A stretch of DNA of 64,000 bases from Sphaerosporella brunnea (lineage: Eukaryota > Ascomycota > Pezizomycetes > Pezizales > Pyronemataceae). Shown piece by piece: positions 21,545 to 32,130 of this stretch. The notes under the pieces are model-generated. The model was not told the DNA's origin. It made no database searches and saw only the letters and a list, made by a program, of their open reading frames with translations. The stretch covers positions 62,001 through 126,000 of the forward strand of contig VXIS01000074.1 in NCBI GenBank assembly GCA_008704415.1, given 5' to 3'. Position 1 is the first letter of the stretch. Every line of letters begins with the position of its first letter. The translations under genes and the position numbers were made by a program.

Positions 21545-22480
21545 ATGAGAATACCAACTGCAGCCATCGTCCTTCTCAACCTCTTTGGTAGCGCCGTCGG
21601 CCAGCTGGGCGATGATCTGGTGTTCTGGTGGGACCCGAGTAATCGGGTCGCCCACTGCCGCGAAGGTGGAGAGCGGTACTGCCACGACCTCTGCTTCTCC
21701 AACGAGCTCGGCGAGGTGCTGGAGCAAAGCCGATGCGTCTCCTCCGTGGTCCATGGAGCCTCGACCACAAGGACCTTCCCTGGTGGAGCGACCGGCACGG
21801 GAGGCGCGGTTACGGCCACTACCACGATAGAAGCAACAGCCTCGATCTCGACTGTGGTGGTTACGCTGGCGCCGACCGCTTCCACTAGCCGACGAGCCAC
21901 CGTCATCGATGCGACCTCAACAACGCTGGTGTCGGTCGTTGTCGTCACACCAGTCGAAACGGACTCGCGTGCGACGAAGACATCCTCGGTTTCCGTCCAG
22001 GTAACAGTCATATCGACCGTGGATGCCAGCGGTAGCCGGTATCTCACCACCATCACCATGAGCGGCACCGCCGAACAAGACACCGGACCGTCGCCTACGC
22101 TCGCGCCCACTCCGCCTTCTACAAACTCTACTTCGAATTCTTCGAAGATTATTGGGCCGGTTGTGGCCGTGGTAGTTGTCGTTATCCTCATCTTTGCCAT
22201 CGGCGGCTGTGTTTTCTGGCGGCGAAGCCGACAAAGAGTGCACCCTGCTTCCGACCCCAATGCGGCAGAGCTCGACGGCAATCCGCGCTCCGAGCTACAT
22301 GGTTATGCCCTACAGGATATCGTGAAGAAGCCGCCAAGTATAGTCGAGTTGGATGCGTCCGGACCCGGTGTGAGAACACCGGAAGTGGATGGGGCCAGTC
22401 TTGGGAGCGTGGCGGATGTCGGCGGGGATAGAGAGTCTTGCATAACATCCGGAGCATCTGTGAGGGGGGATAGACGGTGA
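21545..22480 (+). CDS. Single-pass membrane protein with Ser/Thr-rich ectodomain
   Basis: The ATG at 21545 gives 311 residues beginning MRIPTAAIVLLNLFGSAVGQ, a signal peptide that justifies this start although the frame stays open upstream. Residues 20-70 carry four Cys (38, 46, 50, 64), perhaps two disulfides. Residues 70-200 are dominated by Ser, Thr and Val, typical of heavily O-mannosylated stalks. A membrane segment spans about 204-225 (VVAVVVVVILIFAIGG), followed at once by RRSR and a cytoplasmic tail of about 85 residues. This layout resembles fungal cell-wall stress sensors of the Wsc/Mid2 type, but no WSC domain is present, so the sensor role is only inference. There is no intron and no functional neighbour. 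Confidence 0.82.
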   Translation: MRIPTAAIVLLNLFGSAVGQLGDDLVFWWDPSNRVAHCREGGERYCHDLCFSNELGEVLEQSRCVSSVVHGASTTRTFPGGATGTGGAVTATTTIEATASISTVVVTLAPTASTSRRATVIDATSTTLVSVVVVTPVETDSRATKTSSVSVQVTVISTVDASGSRYLTTITMSGTAEQDTGPSPTLAPTPPSTNSTSNSSKIIGPVVAVVVVVILIFAIGGCVFWRRSRQRVHPASDPNAAELDGNPRSELHGYALQDIVKKPPSIVELDASGPGVRTPEVDGASLGSVADVGGDRESCITSGASVRGDRR

Positions 22481-23039
22481 TGGAGTCGGCAACACGGTGC
22501 CGGGGATGTATACTAACGCATGAATTTTGTAAGCCGAACGGGAAACGAACCTGGATGTTTATATAGGAATGTGGCTTGTATAATTATATGTAGTTATGAG
22601 TTGCCCACGAAGATTAATTCTAGTACATTGCGCCGAGCCAGTTATGGCTTGAAGCTGAAGTTGACGTTTCATTATCAGGGGCTAAATTCTGTGAACGTCC
22701 GATATTCAACAGATCTGTCATTATCATGGCTCCTCCAAAATCCTCCAATCAACGAAAGCGGCCCGATCTGGCTGATCCCCAAGCGGGACCCAGGTTTCCT
22801 TGACCGAGAGGACAAATCGACTCTGCGAAGCTTGTCAACAGATGTATTGGTTTCTTGGGACGGTACTAAAGTCAGCTCTGAGGCGTTTGGCAGTTTCCAC
22901 TTTGCAGACCTTTCCCTGCCGTCTCTGTGAGTGGGAAAGATAATCGTATCCTGGATTCCGACAGAAGTGATGGATTTCATCGCGATCGTGGCGTTTTCTC
23001 GAAGCCGTCTTATGTACCGCACCATGCTGGAGTGAACAC
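22481..23039. other. Intergenic stretch, no gene seen
   Basis: Short frames on both strands overlap without family resemblance. The stretch ends at the 3' end of the LINE relic. Confidence 0.5.
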
Positions 23040-23405
23040 CGACTAAACTCGCCGTTTTGTTTGCTTTAATCATAATGTATTTGGCCGCTTGGGGCCATGA
23101 CATAGATAACATAGAATCATCGCTGCCCCTAGGCTCAGGGTCCTACTGTGGGGTCTGCTCCTCCAAAAGAAATAAACCAAGGAAACTCGCACTTAGTATG
23201 TATCGCACCATGGAAATTCGTGAACAAGACAAAAGAGAAAAGGACAAAGGAAAGAGATAGGGTTGGTCAGAACATATTTAGCCCCTGTCGGGCCATTTTC
23301 CCACGTGAGTGCTGCCTAGAAAAGCCAATACTGCCTCCGTACAGCGTTTGTCAGACAACAGGTCCAGCGGCCGACAACTCGTTGGCCATGAGGCTCTTCA
23401 TGAAC
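23040..23405 (-). pseudogene. LINE (Tad1-like) 3' end relic
   Basis: On the minus strand from about 23400 the sequence reads LLSDKRCTEAVLAFLGSTHV, closely matching ADDRCTEAVMDFLSTTKV at the end of the 16448 copy, then a 3' tail with GTCATGGCCCCAAGCGGCC near 23085-23103. The tail at 16320 has GTCATGGCCGCAAGCGGCC at the same place. So this is the extreme 3' end of the same LINE family, truncated upstream. Confidence 0.75.
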
Positions 23406-24065
23406 GCCGTGGAAGAAACATACCGAACCCGACTCCGCATCCACCAACGCCTAACCCCGATCCCGATCCCGAAGATGACCTTCCTCCGTCTTAATACCCC
23501 GTATTACTAAAATTACGACGAAACCGAAAACCAACCCGCCCCCGTCCACGGAACTGCCCCCAAAGCCTCAGTCCACGAAGACACAGCTGGCAAAGGATTG
23601 AATTGCGGGTTTGCGAGTTGCGGCCGAAAATTTAAACGCTACCATCATCTCGTATTTGGACCAGTCCACAGCTCACGAGGGTATCATTCTGCATGCATCC
23701 TGCTCAATCAATATCTAGCTGAGTTGGGGCGCGATTGCGATTGGTTGGTAGCCTACAGCCAAGCGATCGCACAGCCAAACGTGAGGGCTGTGCTGTGATC
23801 CCCGCTCCCCAAGCCTACCTATCTATGCAACACCTCGTCTCTTCTCCGTGAGTTCTGTCCGCATGCCATAAAGCGCCAGAGTACGGTAGAACGAATTTCA
23901 CGAAGCGCCGACTATATCGAATTGTTGCTGGGCTCCGGATCCAACCTGAAGAGAAAGCAGAGTATTAGGAAAAGGGAGAACACGCAAACGGGGCGAAATG
24001 TAAGCGTGCCACGCTGTAAGGCTCGAAGCATCACCTGAATGTAATTCAATAGGTCTGGCAACAGG
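23406..24065. other. Upstream region of the NACHT-ankyrin gene; first exon unresolved
   Basis: The frame of the NACHT gene is open only back to a stop at 24042. A splice acceptor there (CAATAG at 24047-24052, or CAACAG ending at 24064) implies an upstream exon. Candidate coding lies at about 23840-23998: a frame reading RSADYIELLLGSGSNLKRKQ that ends near the donor-like GTAAGC at 23999. I could not find a start codon with matching phase, so I do not call it. Confidence 0.4.
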
Positions 24066-27000
24066 TTGACAGTGGCCTTAGGCCAGTTCCAGGCGAGCCT
24101 GTCCCCAGATCAGCGAAATCAGTTCACAGCCGTCTCCAGCAGCCCTCCAACGGCAATAGACGTCGTCCGTCTCGCTGATGGAATCGACAAGAAGAATTCG
24201 ACCCGTCGAAGCAGGGAATGGGCCCAACAGACGAGGGGTATTTTGGAAGGTGTTCAACAATATTGCGCGATTGTGGACACCTTTGTACAGGCAAATCCGG
24301 CAATCGCAGCGTTAGTGTGGGGCAGCATCAAGTTTACCATCTTGGTAGAGGCCCTTGCATGCAGCTCCAATTAGATTTTCACTGATACCACGCGCAGGCA
24401 GCGTTGAATTTCTCGGACTACTTCGAAAGTCTTTCGCGTCGCTTTGAACAACTCGGCAAGTCTTGCCCTCGATTGCGCGAGTATGAGAAGATCTTCAAAG
24501 ACTCCGTGCGCGTTAGAGACGCACTTTCTGATTACTATGCCATTGTCATCGAATTCTGTACCAAAGCCCTGCTCGGTATACAAGAGAAAGGTATCAAGAG
24601 TGCTCACACTGTTTGGGACGCAACGTTCACACAAATTTCCTGATGTAGGGTTTAAACGGCTCCTGAAGTCACTGGTAAAACCATACAGCGTTGACTTTGG
24701 GCCGCTGCAGGAAAGCCTGGATGCCACAAGAGAAGAAGTGGATGCGGAGATTCTTCTAGCCTCTGAGCTGAAAGCGCATAGCAGTCGTGAGCTACAGCGG
24801 ATAGAATTCCGAGAGAATGAGCGTCATCGCTCCCACTATCGGGTCGAAGTCCAAGAGAACCGGGTTGCCCGGTCCCTGCAAGGAAACGAGGCAAAGGCAA
24901 ACAGATGGTTTCGATCTGAACAACTCGTGAGGACGGCCGAAATAAATAAGCTCCAGATCCAAAAGATCGCCAAGGAGGAAGGTACCGAAAGAAACATCAT
25001 CAATCGTGTCCTAATAGCCCGGTGTCTAACAGAGTGTCATGGCAGAGCGGTATCGAATCCGGTTGCTTCAAAAGATCTGCACTCACGACTACACAAAGAA
25101 CCTTCGCGAAGCGAGAAGGAAACGCTGCGTCGATACGGGACGTTGGTTGTTTGAGCGGCCAGAGTATAAGAAATGGTGGGAAGGAACACTTCCAAACTGT
25201 CTTTGGTGTTGTGGTACTGGTAAGCAAAGCTTTGTATGAAAGGATGTCATGTGTACCTTTTTAACTGACCTTAATAAGCTGGCTGCGGAAAAACGGTTAT
25301 AACGTAAGAGACCATCCGGCAGTTTTGTGCTTGGGATATATTACTAATAGTACCACTGTGTAGTGGGAATGTAATCGACCGCTTGCTGACGACTCCCTCA
25401 ACCGGCGAAGGAAGAGTTGTCGCCTACTATTTTTTCGATTACCGCTGGAAGGAGTCGCTGTCGATCATCACCTTTCTACGCAGCATTCTGCATCAGGTTC
25501 TACGAATGGACACAATCTCTCCTGAAATCGTACGACGCCTTCAAGCGATTTTTGACGGTCCAATCGTCACAAGAGAACCCGATTTTAATGAGCTGCAGAA
25601 AATTATCGACGAGGTCTGCACAACATTGAAGGAAGTGTTCTTCGTTATTGATGGCCTGGATGAAGTGGATAAGGATAGCCGCAAGACAATACTACAGTTT
25701 TTGAAAGCCATGCAGTCACGCGTCAAGATTTTCGCCGCCGGTCAACCTGAAGTAGATATGACCGCAATTTTTGTTGGCTGTGCGACGATCTATATCACTG
25801 CTCACGATTTGGAAGACGATATCCGAAAGTTTGTCCAAGTTCAACTTGAAGAAGACAATGAGTTAAATGCGGTTCTCTCTACTTATCCAGCTTTGATCGA
25901 CGCTATCAAAGAGCTTCTAGCATCGAAAGCGCAAGGAATGTATGTTTGAAGCCCCTCAACATGCAGTTTAAACCGAGGGAAAAACTGACAAGCTGGAAAA
26001 GGTTTCTTTGGGTGGACTTACAGATCAAAGCGATCCATGACGCTTGCGAGGACGATGGAACAGCCGATCGAGTCCCGCAATTGCTTGATGACCTTCCTCG
26101 TGATATCGGCGAGATCTACTCTCGGGCGTTGCAAAAACTGCTTTGTTCAGGAGATCAAAAAGTTGAACAGACAAGGAAGATATTCCAGTGGGTCATTTGC
26201 GCAAGACGGCCAATGAATATCAGTGAATTAGAGGAAGCTGCTACTATTGTGGTGGGACAGAAGTTCTGGAAGGAACCATCTATCAAGTTAAATTGGCCAA
26301 AACTGAGCAAGCTATGCGGGAACCTTCTCACCTGGGACGACTCCGATGGCACGATCTTCTTAGCACACCATTCAGTCCTTCAATTTCTACAGACGTGTGC
26401 CTCAACAACATCGATAGCTAGGTTTCACTTTAAGCTTTGTGAAGCTGATCGCCACCTTGGGGAAATTTGCATCACTTACCTCAACTTCGCGGACTTCGAA
26501 AAGAGTCTCACGACCACACCCGATTCGAGCACGCTGCGGCCCCTTGCTAAACCACTGGACTTGGGCCTTAATGTCCTCCCAAGACTCAACAGAGTTTATC
26601 GCTCGGAGAGAAGCAGCCGTGCACAGAAACCCTTGGACAATTGCACCTTTTCTGTCGAGGAACATCTAAGAACCATCATGGCTACGAGCCGCGCATCGAG
26701 GATTAATCCACATTTTGCACTCCTGGATTATTGCCGAAGCAACTGGTACCATCATTGCACTTCTTTCACATCCGACGACGGAGGAATTGCTGACGACCTA
26801 AAAAATCTCGTCCTACGGAAGAAGAATCTTCCATTTTATTGGAGGCCTTGGGAACCATCTGACGGATCAAAACACGACGGAACAAACCCGTTTCCTCACT
26901 GGGCAATGTTCTACTGGGCAGTTAGACACGCACATACTCATATTTTAGAAATCTGGAAGAACATGGTGTCCGAAAGGGTGGCTACAGATTCCTGGAAACG

Positions 27001-28882
27001 ACTGTGGGAAACAGATGGGAGGGACATCTTTTTTTCCGCCTGTGCTACTGCCAATACCAATCACGTTGATATAATGCTGAAAAATCGCAACTCCGATGTA
27101 TGGGCCCGCAGCAACGAGATGTCCAGGGCACTGGCCCATGCTGCTTCGTCGGGACATTTGGCCGTTATCAATCGCCTTCTTCAAGAAAAACCCAACCTCA
27201 ACGCCATTGCCGCGAACGGCGACCAGAATAGGACGGCCCTTCAAGCGGCGGCAGAAGGCGGCCATGTGGCTGTGATCGAGCGGCTGCTCCAGGAGAATGC
27301 CGACGTCAATGCTGCGGCTGTCGGACGTCACGGCAGGACGGCCCTTCAAGCGGCGGCAGGTGGCGGTCATCTGGCTGTGGTCGAGTGGCTGCTCCAGGAG
27401 AATGCCGACATCAATGCTGCGGCTGTCGTTTTGGGCGGTAGGACGGCCCTTCAAGCGGCGGCAGGTGGCGGCCATCTGGCTGTGGTTGAGCGGCTACTCC
27501 AGGAGAATGTCGACATAAATGCTGCGGCAGCCAAATTTTACGGCAGGACGGCCCTTCAAGCGGCGGTAGGTGGCGGCCATCTGGCTGTGGTCGAGTGGCT
27601 GCTCCAGGAGAATGCCGACGTCAATGCTGCGGCTGCCGAAAATGACGGCAGGACGGCCCTTCAAGCATCGGCAGGTGGCGGTCATCTGGCTGTGGTCGAG
27701 CAGCTACTCCAGGAGAATGCCGACGTCAATGCTGCGGCTGCCAAATATAACGGCAGGACGGCCCTTCAAGCGGCGGCAGGTGGCGGCCATATGGCTGTGG
27801 TCGAGCGGCTGCTCCAGGAGAATGCCGACGTCAATGCTGCGGCTGTCGCTTTGGGCGGTAGGACGGCCCTTCAAGCGGCGGCAGGTGGTGGCCATCTGGC
27901 TGTGGTCGAGCGGCTGCTCCAGGAGAACGCCGACGTCAATGCTGCGGCTGCCACATTTTACGGCAGGACGACCCTTCAAGCGGCGGCAGGTGGCGGCCAT
28001 CTGGCTGTGGTCGAGAGGCTGCTCCAGGAGAACGCCAACGTCAATGCTGCGGCTGCCGAACATGACGGCAGGACGGCCCTTCAAGCGGCGGCAGGTGGCG
28101 GCCATCTGGCTGTGGTCGAGCGGCTACTCCAGGAGAATGCCGGCGTCAATGCTGCGGCTGTCAAATATAACGGCAGGACGGCCCTTCAAGCGGCGGCGGA
28201 TGGCGGTCATCTGGCTGTGGTCGAGCGGCTGCTCCAGGAGAATGCCAACGTCAATGCTGCGGCTGTCGTTTTGGGCAGTAGGACGGCCCTTCAAGCAGCG
28301 GCAGGTGGCGGGCATCTGGCTGTGGTCGAGCGGCTGCTCCAGGAGAACGCCGACGTCAATGCTGCGGCTGCCAGTGAGGCCGGCAGGACGGCCCTTCAAG
28401 CGGCGGCAGGTGGCGGTCATCTGGCTGTGGTCCAACGGCTGCTCCAGGAGAACGCCGACGTCAATGCTGTGGCTGCCAAATATAACGGCAGGACGGCCCT
28501 TCAAGCGGCGGCAGGTGGCGGCCATCTGGCTGTGGTCGAGCGGCTACTCCAGGAGAATGCCGGCGTCAATGCTGCGGCTGCCGAACATAAAGGCAGGACG
28601 GCCCTTCAAGCGGCCGCAGGTGGCGGCCATCTGGCTGTGGTCGAGCGGCTACTCCAGGAGAATGCCGACTTCAATGCTGCGGCCGTCGCTTTGGGCGGTA
28701 GGATGGCCCTTCAAGCGGCGGCAGGTGGCGGGCATCTGACTGTGGTCGAGCGGCTGCTCCAGGAGAATGCCGACGTCAATGCTGCGGCTGCCAAATTTTA
28801 CGGCAGGACGGCCCTTCAAGCGGCGGCGGATGGCGGCCATCTGGCTGTGGTCGAGCGGCTTAGTTCTGCGGGGGGGTTGTAG
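24066..28882 (+). CDS. NACHT-ankyrin (fungal NLR-like) protein, 5' end unresolved
   Basis: Seven exons: 24066-24344, 24398-24590, 24649-24981, 25046-25219, 25279-25303, 25364-25939 and 26002-28882. All six introns are 53-64 nt and every phase closes, giving 1,486 codons from 24066; an upstream exon with the start is probably missing. The first 200 residues (SLSPDQRNQF to PLQESLDATREEVDAEI) resemble the DUF7708-type N-terminal domain of fungal NACHT proteins. A NACHT ATPase follows, with Walker A GTAGCGKT at about 325-332 and Walker B FFVIDGLDEVD at about 427. Next come a winged-helix-like part (FLWVDLQIKAI onward) and, from about residue 900, ankyrin repeats. Such STAND proteins act in the cytosol as ligand-triggered switches for non-self recognition or regulated cell death. 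Exon 5 is only 25 nt and carries most of the P-loop. The last repeat breaks off into SSAGGL and a stop. Confidence 0.88.
27231..28860 (+). repeat. 16 tandem 105-bp ankyrin-coding units
   Basis: The block TCAAGCGGCGGCAGGTGGCG starts at 27241 and recurs exactly every 105 bp to 28816: 16 units of 35 residues around GRTALQAAAGGGHLAVVERL and LLQENADVNAAA. The units are nearly identical at DNA level except for the four to five residues before GRTALQ (KFY, END, KYN, ALG, EHD, SEA and so on), which correspond to the ankyrin beta-hairpin loop. Unit length is 35 rather than the usual 33 residues. Confidence 0.95.
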
Positions 28883-31254
28883 CTTTGTTTACGAAATCGC
28901 ACATTGAATCCGGTGATTGATTCGGCCTTGCACCGTGACCGGAGATATATGTTTTTTTTGGCACTGATTCTCTCAGATGTTTATCTAGTGGTAGGGGAGA
29001 TGGTTCTGTCTTTCAACTTCATAGTCGTGATCAATTTCAAAGATGCTGTAGACTGGATCGTATAAAGCACCTGTGATGGTGGTCCCCAGGAATTTCTGTG
29101 ATATACAAATTCTCCGTTCGGGCTTGCCCGGTGTTCCGCCTGTAAGATCAAAACTATTACCTGAGATATAATTTGTAACAGCAGAAAATTCAAAAAAACA
29201 CTGCGTTTTGCTCCTAAATTTTCTCGACGTTCTCCCTAGCCCTTCGCATCCGCTTAAACTTGCTTTCTTGGGTACTGTCATCAGATAGGAGGCGTGCTGT
29301 AATTTCCGGCAGCACCTACAGTCTCGGCGCTGAAGTTCGGCTTTGACAGTACTTATCATTCTAAGTACGAGGAACCTGACTGGCAGTCGCTGAGCGTCGT
29401 GCAAACGATTATCACTGGCGCACGTCTTACGCATTTACAAGTGAATGGCGGAAGGGACTGACTGACCTGTCTGCAAAGGGACTTGGCCACAATTTCTTTA
29501 GTGAGTCTATAGGCTCTCTTCTCACATCCTGGCAGCCGCAGTCCGAACTAGAGCGGTCTTTTGGGGTTACAGCGAAGCCGGTGGATCAGCGTTGAAGATG
29601 TCCAGTGCATCTGGCGGCTAGCCATCCTGGATACCAAATTGTAACAAACCAGCTTCAGCACATAGTTCTCGCCACGCCAGTGACTACCGGTTCCACTACC
29701 TCCGGATAAAATCTCCCGCATTTGAAAAGCTACCTCCCGGCGTGGCGACATTGGACGGTGAGTGCCCTTTCATCAATCTCTATCACTTGGTCGTCTAATA
29801 GTTTCCTTCCGCGCCCACTCAAGCACCGCTGTAGCTCCGCCTTCTCCTCCGGCGGCCAGAAGTTGGCATGAAAACCAGTGGCATCTCCTCTAAACTTCTT
29901 CTGCGTGCTGAGCACCCTCCTCCACCTGCAAAACCTCACTTGCCACCACGCAGCCGTCCGGCAGAGCGTCACTTGATACCACCCAAATACACCGACAGCG
30001 GGCACCGCTTATGCCTCCCCGCGCTCACATGCTCGCTTTGCCATCAAGGCACCTAAACTTCTACCCTGCCGCACCCACAGACCTAACCCCGCACACCCTA
30101 CGCACAATCCTCACCACACATGCCCTTGCTCTCGCCAGACATGGTAGCGGCACTGCGGGGATTGAGCGCGTCTCCTGCACAGATACGTGGCGGATCAGGG
30201 TAAAGCGTCATGGGCATCACGAGCCCGCGTCAGGTCTTGAGACCTAGAGTGTTGAGGTCTACCGCGGTGTGTAGGGACATCGATTGGAGTGCGCGTTTTG
30301 CTTCAATGAGCCCCCCATTAGCAGTCCTGAGATCCCAGACGTATACCGCTTGTTCGCCTTATTTACGAGTCCGACATACGCCCTATCCAGAGCAAGATAG
30401 GCATCAGAGCTAGAGTCCGCTAGTTGAGTGGAGAACTTCCCGTAAGTCTATCGGGGCCGGATAGCAAATTTCGCGCGCAATAGGTAGGGGTAGCTATTCG
30501 ACCGATAGCTTGAGCACTTCCGCAACCCTAACCCTACGTCAGACTTCTCTGGAAGCATGGGCACGTCCGGATCGATAGATTCAAGGTATGATTCGTACGA
30601 GGTGAGTCTCAGCTACCACCACCATTTCCTCTTCAGGGCGGCTTAAAATCCGATTCTTCCGCTGAAGAATCAATGTTCCAGTCGTTCAAGATTTCGCCTT
30701 CGTTATGTGGAGCTGCCGCTACCTGCACCTTTTCATTCTCGTTTCGTTTCCTCTGGGTGGCTGAGGCCTTCTACGGGGGGTGCAATCTGGACCGTCGCGA
30801 CCTCTGACCTCGGTATGTACCTGGCAATAGCGGACGCTCGAAGGTCTAAAGATTCCCAGCAAAAACTACCCTGCTATACCGGACACTCACAAAAGCACCG
30901 GACCGGACGGGCCGCTGGGGATTCTATACCCCTGTCACAAATAATTGGTTATACTGGACAGCCAGAGGTGGAAAGCATTTATCGCGATACACATGGCTGC
31001 CCCACAAGAATTGGGGCTCCCGACAACCACCAGCCACAGCAAGACTCGGGGTACCTGTGATGACTAAATTTGCTTATCAGAGTACGTTATTATATAATAA
31101 GGGCGGATAACCGGCCTAATAGATAGACCCACACAATTAGGGAACTAGTCGTATTCAGCACTTTCAACACTGCGCGGGATACCAGACGAAAAAAGCCAAA
31201 ACCGTCCGGTACATAGTATCCAGTCTAGCCAGGGGTAAGCGAAGTTAAAAGGTA
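28883..31254. other. Gene-poor stretch, no convincing gene
   Basis: Several minus-strand frames between 28985 and 30005 look partly protein-like (for example AELQRCLSGRGRKLLDDQVI near 29780-29850) but are interrupted and not recognised. The rest holds short random frames. It may be decayed transposon sequence. Confidence 0.4.
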
Positions 31255-31613
31255 TGGTGCAAGGGCCCTAGAACCATGTCCTTCGTTAGTGGGTGGTTAC
31301 CCGGGTCTGACAAGCGAATGATGAACGGTGACACGCCGGCATCTGATATTAATGGTGACAAAATTTTAGAAAAAAAAATAACTTAAAGGATTAAAACAAA
31401 GTCCATCAAGTTTTCGCACCCCCACACGTCGTTGACTGCGGCAGTACCATATAGGACGCGTAGGCAAGACTGAACACGTCAGGGAGACTCATAGCCCGGC
31501 CGCTCCACGCCCGATGATTTTGGGTGCGCCGACGTGTCACTCGTAATCACTCGCTTGTCAGACCCGGGTAACCCTCCACTAACGAAGGTCATGGTTCTAG
31601 GGCCCTTGAACCA
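31255..31613. mobile_element. Element C: 359-bp TA-flanked foldback MITE
   Basis: The left arm (31255 to about 31345) begins TGGTGCAAGGGCCCTAGAAC, and its reverse complement ends at 31613 with about 90% identity over some 85 bp. TA lies on both sides (31253-31254 and 31614-31615). Long arms, TA target site and lack of coding fit a foldback-type MITE mobilised by a Tc1/mariner-like transposase. The loop of about 170 bp is AT-rich. Confidence 0.85.
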
Positions 31614-31615
31614 TA

Positions 31616-31898
31616 TGAGATAACACTGCGTGATATATTTCGAGTGACTGTTGGTGACCGACCTCCGAAGTGTCAAACCTAACGCGACAAGGCCGTTTTT
31701 CGTTGACACGCAAACATCCCTATCACCACATCAAAAATTCAACTACAGTACGCAGTCGAATCCAAAAATATCCGTCATGATCCAGATTTAGGGTAGCGCC
31801 CACTGTATGTCATAAGCGTGAACCGCGGACGTAGGTGTAGCTAGAGTGTAGCCGGCGGCTGTAGATACTAGTACCGCATAAACTCAGAAACAAGAGAC
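31616..31898. other. Intergenic stretch, no gene seen
   Basis: Short stretch between two inverted-repeat structures; nothing recognised. Confidence 0.5.
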
Positions 31899-32130
31899 TC
31901 GACGGCGCGAATAGAGTACTAGAAAAATTTGTGAGGTGTGGCTGAAATGTAATCCCAGATTCATGGATTTGTGAATGTGGTGTGCAGGCCGACGGCACCC
32001 GAACGTCCTCCCTTCAAAAAACACCGTGCCAGTGGCAAGTAGTGGTGGATTTCGCTCGGCTCCCGGTATGCATTTACCAATTTCACCCACACCTCACACA
32101 CTTTTCTAGTATTCTATTTGCGCCGTCGAC
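31899..32130. repeat. Inverted repeat of about 50 bp, arms 130 bp apart
   Basis: The arm at 31899-31948 (TCGACGGCGCGAATAGAGTA onward) is mirrored at 32079-32130 (ending CTATTTGCGCCGTCGAC) with roughly 85-90% identity. No obvious target duplication is seen. It may be a foldback element, or two opposed copies of a longer repeat. Confidence 0.75.

Noticed and set aside
27570..28739. A 389-codon plus-strand frame in the ankyrin array (and several minus-strand frames)
   Set aside because: These are alternate-frame readings of the 105-bp repeat, open only because the unit length is a multiple of three.
30517..30535. AACCCTAACCC-like telomere repeats here and near 16285, 17200 and 52990
   Set aside because: Each is only two units or fewer and could arise by chance; there is no array.
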